DNA from: Parasporobacterium sp.
GTDB lineage: Bacteria > Bacillota > Clostridia > Lachnospirales > Lachnospiraceae
Assembly: GCA_017459985.1 (NCBI GenBank)
Contig: JAFUBX010000021.1
Coordinates: forward strand, 62,001 to 126,000
Direction of reading: 5' to 3'
Length of the DNA stretch: 64,000 nucleotides
The position numbers and the translations under genes were made by a program. Positions 16,960 through 25,926 of this stretch are shown one piece after another (position 1 is the first letter of the stretch; every line of letters begins with the position of its first letter). Under the pieces are notes generated by a model. That model had not been told where the DNA came from, searched no databases, and saw nothing but the letters and a program-made list of their open reading frames with translations.

Positions 16960-17826
16960 TTATATGGGTACATTTCTGCGACGGTCATCCTGCAAAGAAG
17001 GCTGCGCTGCGAAATAATGGGCTGCCGCATAAAGGTACTGCTCTTCAAACCGCTTCCCCGCCTGCCTTCCCGACTCGCTGTCCGGCTGCAGCATATCAAA
17101 GGCATGCATGTCTGTGTGGTAGACATCACACTGGGCAGGAACCCCGGCTTCCCGGAGTCTTTGGATATAATTCATTGTTTCCGTATAGAAGGGTTCCCCG
17201 TCCCCGACAAAAGTATAGGCCGGAGGCAGCTGCGAATAATCGGTCTGCCATGCGGGTGCGGCATAAGGAGGCACCTCCTGTTTTGCTGCTTTCCGCAGAT
17301 ACATCCGCCATCCGATATGATTCCTCCGGGTATTCCAGATCCGGCCGTGATTATCACCGGATGATTCGGTGTCCACGTTGCTGAGCATTGGATACAATGG
17401 CATCTGGAAAGCAACCGAAACGTCCCCCCGGTCTCTTGCCATCATGCATACCGCCGCTGCCAGTCCCCCTCCGGCACTTTCTCCTCCGACCATGATCTGA
17501 TCTTCCCGGACGCCCAGTTCCCGGGCATGGGCTTTCAGATACAGAAGCGCCTGATAGCAGTCCTTGGCTGCTGCCGGATAGGGGGCTCGCCATGCCAGGC
17601 GGTACCCCGGGGAGACCACAACCGCTCCGTACTTCCGGACCAGTTCTGCGGCACGGCTCATGTACACCATCTCTTTCATGCCCAGAAAATAGCCTCCGCC
17701 ATGGATCCACAATATGCCCGGCTCTTCCTGCAGTCCGGACTTGTTTCTGAGAATCAGGGAGGAGATCTTCCCGGTTTTTACTTTGCTGACCCGGATATCC
17801 CGGTCAGGTCTTAACTGTATCCGCAT
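16960..17826 (-). CDS. HSL-family alpha/beta-hydrolase (esterase)
   Basis: A 288-aa serine esterase of the hormone-sensitive lipase family. The oxyanion-hole motif HGGG is at 42-45, the nucleophile Ser 117 lies in GESAGG, and the catalytic Asp 209 (VGDGEPF) and His 241 (TDMHAFD) complete the triad. No signal peptide, so it acts in the cytoplasm, likely on short-chain acyl or acetyl esters. It is a single gene, and repeat element copy 2 begins 28 bp upstream of its ATG, where its promoter and ribosome binding site should lie; no good Shine-Dalgarno is visible. Confidence 0.88.
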   Translation of the reverse strand: MRIQLRPDRDIRVSKVKTGKISSLILRNKSGLQEEPGILWIHGGGYFLGMKEMVYMSRAAELVRKYGAVVVSPGYRLAWRAPYPAAAKDCYQALLYLKAHARELGVREDQIMVGGESAGGGLAAAVCMMARDRGDVSVAFQMPLYPMLSNVDTESSGDNHGRIWNTRRNHIGWRMYLRKAAKQEVPPYAAPAWQTDYSQLPPAYTFVGDGEPFYTETMNYIQRLREAGVPAQCDVYHTDMHAFDMLQPDSESGRQAGKRFEEQYLYAAAHYFAAQPSLQDDRRRNVPI

Positions 17827-17854
17827 ATCGCATACCGCTCCATTTTCCGCTTTC

Positions 17855-18169
17855 CCGCCCGGATGTCATGTAATTTACCGCAATGCTGCAATTTTTCGTC
17901 AGTCCTTGTCGAAAATCGCACGCATTGCTGCAATTTTTCGTCAAGGAGGCTCTCAGAGGGCAATTTCTGCCAAATATCTCACACAATGCTGCATTTTTTC
18001 GTCAAAAGCCGGGGCTTCAGAGGTGGTCTGCCGAAAATCGCACGCATTGCTGCATTTTTTCGGCAAGCACTGTCAGAAACTGCAAGCATTGCGGGAATCC
18101 TCCCATCCTTGACATCGATATCCCGCCCGGATGTCATGCGTTTTTCGGAGTTTCCATTTTCCGCATGAC
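17855..18169. repeat. Four-hairpin dispersed element, copy 2
   Basis: Homologue of the element at 3094-3437, in the same orientation. The four 23-bp units start at 17879, 17921, 17982 and 18043, again 42, 61 and 61 bp apart. The shared left part reads GATGTCATGYAATTTACCGC and the shared right part CTGTCAGAAACTGC, followed by GCGTTTTTCGRARTTTCCATT and GCATGAC. Differences between copies are point substitutions and very few indels. It fills much of the 504-bp gap upstream of the esterase; 18170-18330 shows nothing else definite. Confidence 0.85.
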
Positions 18170-18330
18170 TCCGCACGACTACCGCCATGACTTTCTTCGC
18201 CAGCGACACCTGTATTATAGGAAATAAACCTGGTCTTGTCACTTAGAAAACCGGAAGCCGTACGGAACGACTTCCGGGTTGTATCATTGTATTTATCCGC
18301 ATTACTTCGCGTTACTCTGCGTTGCCGGAA

Positions 18331-20289
18331 TTATGATAATTTGAAAATATATTTCACGGTGCTGTCCAATTCTTCTGCTGCCGTCGTAAAAGAGGTGTTG
18401 GATTCTGCCAGGTCAATGATTTCCTTCAACCGGTCTTTTACCCGGGGCAGATCCTGATCGATAAAGTCTGTCAGTTTCTGCACGCCTTCTTCCTGAAATT
18501 CCGTCAGTCCGTCCGCCAGCTCCTGTGCACCGTCAGCCAATTCATTTACTCCTGAGATCAGATCCGGCATATTCCCGTTTAATGCGGAAGCTCCCTCTGC
18601 AGCATCGGCAACTCCGCCGGTGTACTCTGCCAATCCGTCATAGAATGCCAGGAATGCTGCCAACTGATCTTTCAGTTCTGTGATCCGGATTTTCCCATCC
18701 GCCGCCTGCTGCACCGCCGCTGCGATCTGGCTCTGCACCTCCCCGGATGCATAATTTTCCTCCACCAGCGCAGCTTTCTGCTCTTTCACATTTTGATCGA
18801 TCGTATTCAGAACTTCTTCGGTCTGCATCTGCACTTCCGTGTTGGAAGTAATGGCAGTCTGTATTTCTTCGGTTCTCATTTGCTCCTGCACAGCAGCATC
18901 CAGCAAGGCCTGTACCTCTTCTGTTTCCATCTGCGTGTCCACTGCGGCCTGTAAGGCGTTTTGCTGTTCTTCCCCAATGAGCCCTGCTGCCAGTGCCTGC
19001 TCATAGCCGTCTTCTTCCAGTCCCTGAGATGCCAGAACCTGTACCCTGACCTGTTCCCTGACTGCTGCCAATACTTTTGCGGTCACTTCTTCCTGAACAA
19101 CGGCTGTCACCTGCCTGGTTACCTCTTCCTGAACTGCCTGAACAACCGCCTCCTTCACGTCCTCCTCATGATCATTGACAGAGGCTTCTACCTGGTTCAT
19201 GGCAGTCTGCCGGGCCAGTTCATCCGCGCCGTCCAGATATTCCAGCAGGTCATCCAGAGTGGTCTCATAAGTTTCGGTCGTCAGATCTTCCACTTCCAGA
19301 CCGGCGGCTTTGATCTGATCCTGGGCAGCCAAAAGCAGGGTTTCAAAGATCTGCTCCGCACCCTGATTCAGTTCTTCACTATGGGTGTCCAGGGCTGCAA
19401 GGCCATCGGAAAGCTGACTGACTCCGTCAGACAGATCCCCACAGCCATCCTGCAGATCTTTGAGACCATCGGAAAGTTCCGAAGATCCATCCGTAAGCTG
19501 TGCCATGGCATCTGTAAGGGTATCCAGGTCTTCCTTCCATTCCGTATCCTCAAACAGATCCTCCACAGACGAGGAATCCACTTCCCGGAACAGAGCATTG
19601 CTCACTACCACGTACAGATCTGCCGATTCATAGTCTTCCACATCGGCAGAAATCTCCACATAATCCGGGATATCCAGTACTTCCGTCCAGTCCTCCTGCA
19701 GATCCTCCGTCAGATCCATTTGCAGATCTTCCCGCAGCCCGGGGAAGGCAAACCCGAGAATCAGGTTCCTGTCCCCATACGCAGTCAGCTGTCCATTCGT
19801 CACCTCCACCTGTTCTGCAGTATTTCCATCCAGGATGGTTCCGGTCAGCACCATCAGCGGCGCATAGAGAATCTCCCCGTCCGGCGTTTCGGTCTGCAGC
19901 GTATTTTCGAACTCATACCGCAGCACCAGGTGTCCGCTCACGCCTTGCAGCCTGGCTGCATCCACAGCCATTCCATCCAGCGTACAGGTGACGGAAATGT
20001 TCACCGGCAGATTCCGGGTGCCTTCAGAAATCCCCTGCCAGTAATCCTCCCCTTTGACATTCTGCACCTCAGCAAGATCCGACATATATATCTCTGCCTC
20101 TTCCGCCGGTACATTGGAAAAATGATCGCTGACTATGATTTTCTCCGCATTGCCGTTGGCATCCGCCAGAACATATACGGTTTCCTCTTTGGAGGGGTTC
20201 TCCTCTCCGGAAGCCAGGACCGGCTGGGCAGCAGCACTGCAAAGAAGTGTGACGGTTATCAGAATTGCAATGAAACGATATTTCTTCAT
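18331..20289 (-). CDS. Secreted coiled-coil partner of the MMPL transporter
   Basis: A 652-aa acidic protein with a signal peptide (residues 1-26, ending VLASGEEN). Residues about 30-230 are a globular beta-rich domain. From about 240 there are heptad-type repeats with a Leu-Asp/Ser-Gly pattern (LTDGSSELSDGLKDLQDG, LSDGVSQLSDGLAAL), then a long Gln/Glu-rich coiled coil to about 530, and a second short Leu-x-x-Gly set near 570-600 (LADGAQELADGL). Such repeats are typical of YhgE/Pip and MMPL-associated proteins of Firmicutes. Its start overlaps the end of the MMPL gene by 4 bp, so it is made with the transporter and probably forms its extracytoplasmic periplasm-equivalent component. Exact role unknown. 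Confidence 0.8.
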   Translation of the reverse strand: MKKYRFIAILITVTLLCSAAAQPVLASGEENPSKEETVYVLADANGNAEKIIVSDHFSNVPAEEAEIYMSDLAEVQNVKGEDYWQGISEGTRNLPVNISVTCTLDGMAVDAARLQGVSGHLVLRYEFENTLQTETPDGEILYAPLMVLTGTILDGNTAEQVEVTNGQLTAYGDRNLILGFAFPGLREDLQMDLTEDLQEDWTEVLDIPDYVEISADVEDYESADLYVVVSNALFREVDSSSVEDLFEDTEWKEDLDTLTDAMAQLTDGSSELSDGLKDLQDGCGDLSDGVSQLSDGLAALDTHSEELNQGAEQIFETLLLAAQDQIKAAGLEVEDLTTETYETTLDDLLEYLDGADELARQTAMNQVEASVNDHEEDVKEAVVQAVQEEVTRQVTAVVQEEVTAKVLAAVREQVRVQVLASQGLEEDGYEQALAAGLIGEEQQNALQAAVDTQMETEEVQALLDAAVQEQMRTEEIQTAITSNTEVQMQTEEVLNTIDQNVKEQKAALVEENYASGEVQSQIAAAVQQAADGKIRITELKDQLAAFLAFYDGLAEYTGGVADAAEGASALNGNMPDLISGVNELADGAQELADGLTEFQEEGVQKLTDFIDQDLPRVKDRLKEIIDLAESNTSFTTAAEELDSTVKYIFKLS

Positions 20290-22382
20290 GATCGAACCTC
20301 CTGTTTTTCTATTTTCCGAATGCCTGTCATGCCCAGGGTGGTGGCGCAGATGACCCGGTCAAACAGCAGCAGCATGGCCGGCAGGATCAGCAGAACCATC
20401 AGAACACTGATCAGAGCGCCACGGGCCATGAGCATACACATGGAGCTGACAATATCGATATTGGAATACATCGCAACGCCGAAGGTGGCGGCAAAGAGCC
20501 CCAGTCCGCTGATGATCACCGACCGGGCCGACGCCCGAAGGGCTGTCACCACAGCCTCCTTTTTATGCATTCCGCCGATCCGGTTTTCCTTATATTTGGT
20601 GGTCATCAAAATGGCGTAGTCCACGGTGGCACCCAGCTGGATCGTACTGATGCAGATCGGTGCGATAAATGGCAGTGACTGCCCCAGATAATGGGGAAGT
20701 CCCAGATTGATGAAAATGGCCAGCTCGATCACCGCGATCAGAATCACCGGAAGGGTCAGGCTGCGTTCCACCAGCAGGATGATCACGAAGATCGCCAGGA
20801 TAGAGATCCAGGTCACCACCTGGAAATCATAATCCGTGGTTTCGATCATATCCTTCATGCAGGAAGCTTCCCCGATCAGCATACCTGAGGGATCATACTG
20901 TTTCAGAATCCGTCCCAGTTCGTCAATCTGTACGCTGACCTCATCGCTTGCCGCATGGTACTCGGAATTGATCAACATCAGTTCCCATTTTCCGGATTTC
21001 AAAAGTTCTGTGACGGACTGCGGCAGGATCTCCTCCGGCACCTGGGTGCCGATCACGCTTTCCAGGCTCAGGACATATTTCACGCCATCCACATCCTGCA
21101 TTTCTTTCAGCATCTGCTCCATGTTTTTCGATGCAAGATTCGCATCTACCAGCAGCATATGGGTCGATGCAATGTCAAAATCCTCCGACAGTTTGCTGTT
21201 CGCGATCACGCATTCCATATCCCGGGGCAGACAGTCTCCCATGTCGTAATAAACTTCCCGGTTGGTCTGCGCATAGCCGTAATAGGCCGGTGCCACCAGC
21301 AGCACGAAAAGAACCAGAAACACCGGAAACGCCTTGCATATACCGGAAGCGAATTTTCCCATATCCGGAAGCAGGGATCTGTGGGTGGTTTTCTGCAGCG
21401 GTCTGTCCAGCAGCAATATCAGGGCCGGCAGGATGGTTACGCAGCCTATTACGCCCAACAGCACGCCTTTCGCCATGACAATGCCCAGATCCCTGCCTAT
21501 GGTAAAGGACATAAAGCACAGGGCGATGAATCCGGCGATGGTGGTAACGGAACTTCCCAGAACCGATGTGAAGGTGCTGCGGATCGCCAGCGCCATGGCT
21601 TCTTTATGATCGGTGGTTTTCATCCGTTCCTGATTGTAACTGTGCCAGAGGAAGATGGAATAATCCATGGTCACAGCCAGCTGCAGTACGGCAGCCATCG
21701 CCTTGGTGATATAGGAAATCTCTCCCAGAAAATAATTGCTGCCCAGATTGATGACGATGCAAATGCCGATGCTGATCAGGAAAACGATAGGAATCAGCCA
21801 GCTGTCCATAAACAGCATCATGATCAGCAGCGCACAGGCCACTGCCAGTCCCACATAGATCGGCTCCTCCTGCTCGCACAGATCCTTCAGATCGGTAACC
21901 ACCGCAGACATGCCGGAAACGAAACACCGTCTTCCGGTAATCTCCCGGATCTGCCGAATAGCCTCCATAGTGACATCCTCCGATGTGGAAGAGTCAAAAA
22001 ATACCGCCATCAACGTGGAATGGTCCGTATTAAATGCTTCATAGACATCATCCGGTAATAGTTCCATCGGTACCTGGGGATCCAGGATCGAATCATACCA
22101 GATGACACTGTCCACATGAGGCACTTCCCCGATTTTCGCCTTCAGGTCTGCTGCCTCCTTCACAGACAGATCTTCAGCAATCACAAAGGAGAAGGCCCCC
22201 TTTCCGAATTCGTCCAGCAAAATATCCTGTCCGATGACAGTTTCCATATCTTCCGGCAAATAGGTCAGCATGTCATAATTAACCCTGGTGTTGATCATCC
22301 CCAGTACGGAAGCTGCCAGCAGAACCAGTCCGATGATCAGAATCACGATCCGGTATTTTACAATTGCCCTTGCAGCACGCAT
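20286..22382 (-). CDS. MMPL/RND-family membrane transporter
   Basis: A 698-aa polytopic membrane protein of the MMPL/RND superfamily, with an N-terminal membrane segment, a large extracytoplasmic loop, about five membrane segments near 175-360, and the same plan repeated in the second half (12 segments in all). Recognisable pieces are NYDMLTYLPEDMETV, VTMDYSIFLWH and its counterpart GATVDYAILMTTKYKE, which hold the intramembrane Asp-Tyr pair for proton coupling. It probably exports lipids or hydrophobic compounds. Start 22382 is supported by GGAAGGA upstream; a frame extending to 22469 crosses a terminator-like hairpin. It overlaps the coiled-coil gene by 4 bp. Confidence 0.9.
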   Translation of the reverse strand: MRAARAIVKYRIVILIIGLVLLAASVLGMINTRVNYDMLTYLPEDMETVIGQDILLDEFGKGAFSFVIAEDLSVKEAADLKAKIGEVPHVDSVIWYDSILDPQVPMELLPDDVYEAFNTDHSTLMAVFFDSSTSEDVTMEAIRQIREITGRRCFVSGMSAVVTDLKDLCEQEEPIYVGLAVACALLIMMLFMDSWLIPIVFLISIGICIVINLGSNYFLGEISYITKAMAAVLQLAVTMDYSIFLWHSYNQERMKTTDHKEAMALAIRSTFTSVLGSSVTTIAGFIALCFMSFTIGRDLGIVMAKGVLLGVIGCVTILPALILLLDRPLQKTTHRSLLPDMGKFASGICKAFPVFLVLFVLLVAPAYYGYAQTNREVYYDMGDCLPRDMECVIANSKLSEDFDIASTHMLLVDANLASKNMEQMLKEMQDVDGVKYVLSLESVIGTQVPEEILPQSVTELLKSGKWELMLINSEYHAASDEVSVQIDELGRILKQYDPSGMLIGEASCMKDMIETTDYDFQVVTWISILAIFVIILLVERSLTLPVILIAVIELAIFINLGLPHYLGQSLPFIAPICISTIQLGATVDYAILMTTKYKENRIGGMHKKEAVVTALRASARSVIISGLGLFAATFGVAMYSNIDIVSSMCMLMARGALISVLMVLLILPAMLLLFDRVICATTLGMTGIRKIEKQEVRS

Positions 22383-22451
22383 ATGTATCCTTCCTTTCCT
22401 TCCATATTTGATTTTGTTTGTGGCGAAGAGTATAAAGCTGATTTGGAAGCA

Positions 22452-22479
22452 AAAAAACAGGCATTCCATTTCGAATGCC
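22452..22479 (-). terminator. Terminator-like hairpin in the MMPL leader
   Basis: On the minus strand GGCATTC and GAATGCC pair around a 6-nt loop and are followed by TGTTTTTTTG. It lies 70 bp upstream of the MMPL ATG, with no minus-strand gene before it, so it is either an attenuator in the MMPL leader or a barrier to antisense transcription from the XRE promoter region. Confidence 0.7.
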
Positions 22480-22570
22480 TAAAATTTATGCACAACAGAA
22501 AATGTGTCTGATACGGCTTTATTTACTCGATCCCGGAAGATGCTTGCAGAAATATCATTGACGAAAGTAC

Positions 22571-22612
22571 CCATTTCGGATATATTATCAAAATATATAA
22601 CCATATTGGATA
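22571..22612. promoter_or_regulatory. Direct-repeat operator candidate upstream of the XRE gene
   Basis: CCATTTCGGATA (22571) and CCATATTGGATA (22601) repeat 30 bp apart, flanking an AT-rich stretch with TATATTAT and ATATATAA that can serve as a -10 region. The position just before the XRE start fits autoregulation. Confidence 0.5.
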
Positions 22613-22627
22613 CCGAGGTATGATTCA

Positions 22628-23032
22628 TTGAATAAACAAATCAGGGAACTCCGGAAATCAACCGGGCTTACACAGAAAAACTTTGCCAAAATGTTTGACA
22701 TTCCACTTAGCACACTTCGCAAATGGGAACAGGGAGAGTCATCACCGTCTCCTTATGTGATCCAGCTCCTTGCCCGAATGATCCCGGCAACAGACGAACA
22801 TCTTATCACTATAAATGGCCGCAATGGTGAAATCTACTATTATGATAGAGTTAAAAAAACGGTTTCCGATTCCTATCATAATGTAATCACGATTCAGGAA
22901 GATCTGGACAAGGTAAATCCAAAGAATCTGGGACTATACCTGCAGGAATTATATGATGATTTCCATGATATTCAGGAACGGTTCAACAGGGATTGCAGAT
23001 ATGATATAAAGGAAGGCATCCTATGGTCTTAA
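22628..23032 (+). CDS. XRE-family helix-turn-helix regulator
   Basis: A 134-aa DNA-binding protein. The helix-turn-helix lies at residues 5-55: IRELRKSTGLTQKNFAKMFD, then IPLSTLRKWEQGESSPSPY. The C-terminal part (YYYDRVKKTVSDSYHNVITIQEDL...) is helical and unfamiliar. The only start giving the full HTH is TTG at 22628; an ATG 6 bp upstream is out of frame and stops at once. GAGG lies about 11 nt upstream. It is followed 22 bp later by a HipA-like fragment, the arrangement of an antitoxin-toxin or regulator-kinase pair. Confidence 0.85.
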   Translation: MNKQIRELRKSTGLTQKNFAKMFDIPLSTLRKWEQGESSPSPYVIQLLARMIPATDEHLITINGRNGEIYYYDRVKKTVSDSYHNVITIQEDLDKVNPKNLGLYLQELYDDFHDIQERFNRDCRYDIKEGILWS

Positions 23033-23054
23033 CGGTTCGCAGAGGTTACAATCT

Positions 23055-23318
23055 ATGAAAGTTGTTGGAAATGAATACTGGTTAATGCATAAGAATATCC
23101 GGGTATGTCTGATGGAGATCTCTGAAGAAGGGATGCTTGGAAATGTTCGGAGAAATGAGGCTGCCTCTGCACATTTCCCATTAGGCGGGCAAATGAATCC
23201 GATGAAATTCCATGAATGGTGGAGAGATCGCGCAATCCCCAAGACCAGACATGGTGCTAAAACCGCGCTTCAGAAACAGGGAAAGGATATCTGGAAGGAT
23301 TCTGTTTTGTGGAAATAA
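23055..23318 (+). CDS. HipA-like N-terminal fragment, 87 aa
   Basis: The sequence YWLMHKNIRVCLMEISEEGM and FHEWWRDRAIPKTRHGAKTAL resembles the N-terminal portion of Firmicutes HipA-like kinases that follow a small XRE gene, where this region precedes the kinase core. Here the frame ends after KDSVLWK and no kinase motifs follow, since the next 28 bp lead directly into a convergent gene. It is either a truncated toxin or a free-standing domain. The gene starts 22 bp after the XRE regulator. Family assignment is by pattern only. Confidence 0.55.
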   Translation: MKVVGNEYWLMHKNIRVCLMEISEEGMLGNVRRNEAASAHFPLGGQMNPMKFHEWWRDRAIPKTRHGAKTALQKQGKDIWKDSVLWK

Positions 23319-23346
23319 CTGCTGCAGCATGTATTCCTTTAATAAA

Positions 23347-24693
23347 CTATAACAGATAATGAAATTGCCAATCTAGAAGACGCAGGAATGCAAACAGGCA
23401 TTTCTTATGAAATGACAAAGGCTTTCTCAAGGCTTGTATAGAGTCACTTTCGATTTTCTCAAACATTTCTTCCAGTTGTTTCACAAATTCCGTGCTCTCA
23501 ATCAGCAACATAAGCTCTGTATCCAGATAAGCACTGCGCATATCCAAATTAAATGATCCGCTGATGCAGATTCTTCCATCAATCAGAAATGTTTTCGTGT
23601 GAAGAGAATGTCTGCCGTTATATTCTGCTACGGTAACCCCTGTCTGCTGAATCTTCGTTTTCTGATTCAGATAATCCGAGCACCCAAAATAGTTTGCTCC
23701 GTTACTGACCGCATTTGTTAATACCCGGATATGGATGCCCTGCGCTGTCAGATTCCGGAGATCCTGATACATGTTTTTGCTGCAGATCAAATAAGGTGTC
23801 TGGATCAGGACATCAGATCCTTTCTGCATCTGTGCACAAAGCGTATTCCACAGAATCGGTTCTTTATTACAATTTTTCACGGGATTCGTCAGTAACGAAA
23901 TACGATCCACAAGGCAAGTATGTTCCTCCCAATGACAGTATCCAGAAATTGCATACCGCTTTTCAAGGTCCTGGTACCGCTGGTGCAATGCACCCCTGTT
24001 ACGAAGGTTTTTCTGTCCGATTTTTCCAGGCATGAAAAGACGGCAGCAGGGCAGCTGCCAGATCTTTTCAAAATACGCCCGAAGTTCTTTCAGGGAGGTG
24101 GAGCCTTCAGGCGCTGTTTCATAAACCAGAATATCCCGGTCTGTGTTCTGCCGGGCCTGATAATTCCCCAGAAACAGATCATTGGCATTGCGGCCTCCAA
24201 GTATGTACAGGTGATCGTCCGCAAGGATGTATTTATCATGCATCCGGTAATTCATTCTCCAGAAGCAGACCAGCCGGACCTGATTATAAATTTTGATCTC
24301 GACGTTTGGATGACTGGCCAGCGCACGAAAATATACATTCCATTTCATTTTGGTGCCATTCATCAGGCCGTCCACCAAAAGAGATACTTTTACGCCCCGA
24401 TCCGCTGCATGCAGCAACCCTGCCAACAGATCCTTTCCACTGTGGTTCGTCCGAAAATCATGGTTGCTCATTACCAGTGTATGTTCCGCCGCTGCAATCA
24501 CCCGCAGCCACCAGACCAGTGCTTCCTGATTGGTTTCCAGACAGCGTACCCGCTCACCGGCCTGTCTGGTGGAATCGCTGATCTGCTGTGTATCCTGTAC
24601 TTTCCGGTACCGGCTTTTCCCAATCACCGGCGGAATCGCCACACACAACGCAAGATACAGAAGTATAAGAAAAATCAGGATCAGAATTATCAT
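23347..24693 (-). CDS. Phospholipase D-family enzyme, cardiolipin synthase-like
   Basis: A 448-aa protein with one N-terminal membrane segment (residues 1-22) and two phospholipase D motifs: MHDKYILADDHLYILGGRN near 150 (HxK(x)4D) and LHTKTFLIDGRICISGSFN near 385. This is the layout of membrane-bound cardiolipin synthases, which join two phosphatidylglycerol molecules, but the intervening region (ELRAYFEKIWQLPCCRLF) also fits other PLD-type transphosphatidylases. It starts immediately after the oleate hydratase remnant (TAACGATG), so it may be transcribed from further upstream. Confidence 0.85.
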   Translation of the reverse strand: MIILILIFLILLYLALCVAIPPVIGKSRYRKVQDTQQISDSTRQAGERVRCLETNQEALVWWLRVIAAAEHTLVMSNHDFRTNHSGKDLLAGLLHAADRGVKVSLLVDGLMNGTKMKWNVYFRALASHPNVEIKIYNQVRLVCFWRMNYRMHDKYILADDHLYILGGRNANDLFLGNYQARQNTDRDILVYETAPEGSTSLKELRAYFEKIWQLPCCRLFMPGKIGQKNLRNRGALHQRYQDLEKRYAISGYCHWEEHTCLVDRISLLTNPVKNCNKEPILWNTLCAQMQKGSDVLIQTPYLICSKNMYQDLRNLTAQGIHIRVLTNAVSNGANYFGCSDYLNQKTKIQQTGVTVAEYNGRHSLHTKTFLIDGRICISGSFNLDMRSAYLDTELMLLIESTEFVKQLEEMFEKIESDSIQALRKPLSFHKKCLFAFLRLLDWQFHYLL

Positions 24694-24695
24694 CG

Positions 24696-25211
24696 TTATC
24701 TCGTTCTGGGATTGTCCGCATACTCCAGTTCCCCATCCCGGGCATACATATAGGGCATCATGACCGGTACCGTATTGGCACTGTTGGCTGCCATATTTTC
24801 GATCTCATTTTCCGGGACTCCGATATGATACAGCCACTCCATGCAGATCTCTTTGCCGGTACACTCCCGCATGGGCTTCCTTACAAAATCTCCCGGCCGG
24901 TCATTAAAGAGGGTATAAAGCCATACCAGGCAATGATCCTTTGGCTGATTCCGGAACTGGGGCTGACGGTTAATAGTCCAGCTTAGCAGCCAGCTGGAGT
25001 CTTTTACGGTAACAATACCGCCCGTGACGACCTTTCCGGTAAACGGATCTCTCTGACAGATTTTCTTTATGTAAGGAATGATCCGCTCGTCCAGGGTTTC
25101 CACGGTTGCGCTCATCCAATTACACAGTTCACTGTCATAGCAGAACGATACCTCCTGTCTGAAATTGATATACTCAGGCAGTTCCTGCTCTTGAATCTGC
25201 CGTATTGTTAT
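24696..25211 (-). pseudogene. Oleate hydratase remnant, truncated at both ends
   Basis: The conceptual frame reads LPEYINFRQEVSFCYDS, then RDPFTGKVVTGGIVTVKDSS, NRQPQFRNQPKDHCLVWLY and CTGKEICMEWLYHIGVPENE, closely matching the C-terminal half of oleate hydratase (FAD enzyme forming 10-hydroxystearate). The FAD-binding N-terminal half (about 350 residues) is absent, and after VMMPYM the frame changes to an unrelated tail and stops. The open frame begins after a TAG at 25212. It is therefore a relic; it cannot bind FAD. Lying just upstream of the phospholipase D gene, it may only act as leader sequence. Confidence 0.75.
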
Positions 25212-25264
25212 CTATTCTTCAATATCTCCAGTTCCCAATAGCTGCTTTTTACCTGCTTCAACGC

Positions 25265-25861
25265 TCATAGTCTTTCCGAAAATTCCACATCAAGGGGATC
25301 GGTGAAGTTGCCTGCAGAGGTATTGACGGTTTTCGCTGCTACAAAAATATTCAGAATTCCTTCTGCCAGAAGACTGATCCCCAGGATGACGGTAACCACT
25401 TTTACGCTGGTCCATGGATAAACTGCAAGAACAACCCCCGCCGCTCCTGTCAGTATGGCTGTCATCAGAAGCATCCACCAAAGAGAGATTCCGAACTTTT
25501 TTGCATCCATGCAGATGCGGATTTTAAACAACGAATCCGTAATTGCCAGGATCCCGGAAAGGACAAATACCAGGCTTAAGGATTCCTCGGTTTTTGTCAT
25601 CATCAGGATTCCAAAAATCATACACAGAATGCCCAGTTCCAGATCATACTGGAATGCCAGCCGGAACAGGTCTCTGGAAAAATAGCCAATGATCCGGATG
25701 ATTCCGAATGCGGTTATGACAGCTCCGAGAATGATTCCTGTCACCGCCGCCGCACTGGCAGGCCACAGGATAAAGAGGATTCCCATAACGCATAATGCTG
25801 CGGATAAGATAAAATAACCGATTTTTGCGGTCTTTACGATTCCCGCCGTATTCTTTTTCAT
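25265..25861 (-). CDS. HdeD-like (DUF308) membrane protein
   Basis: About 198 aa with six hydrophobic segments in three pairs (residues about 12-30, 37-57, 69-85, 92-110, 126-146, 150-170), the plan of the DUF308/HdeD family. In enterobacteria HdeD takes part in acid resistance; in Firmicutes the role is unknown. I start at ATG 25861 (AAGGAG about 12 nt upstream); a longer frame to 25933 would run into the strong hairpin at 25927-25979. It is convergent with nothing and probably has its own promoter in the gap below TetR. Confidence 0.75.
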   Translation of the reverse strand: MKKNTAGIVKTAKIGYFILSAALCVMGILFILWPASAAAVTGIILGAVITAFGIIRIIGYFSRDLFRLAFQYDLELGILCMIFGILMMTKTEESLSLVFVLSGILAITDSLFKIRICMDAKKFGISLWWMLLMTAILTGAAGVVLAVYPWTSVKVVTVILGISLLAEGILNIFVAAKTVNTSAGNFTDPLDVEFSERL

Positions 25862-25926
25862 GTCTTTTTTGAGCTCCTTCCCATGCTTCCTGTTTTTTTC
25901 ATAACATACCTGCATATGCAATAAAA

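Noticed and set aside
17714-18227. Frames over element copy 2 with similar peptides
   Set aside because: Same reason as for copy 1; different frames give similar peptides only because DNA repeats.
18961-20619. Long plus-strand open frame of 552 codons
   Set aside because: Antisense to the coiled-coil and MMPL genes, rich in His/Arg/Ile/Phe as expected of a shadow; no start signal.
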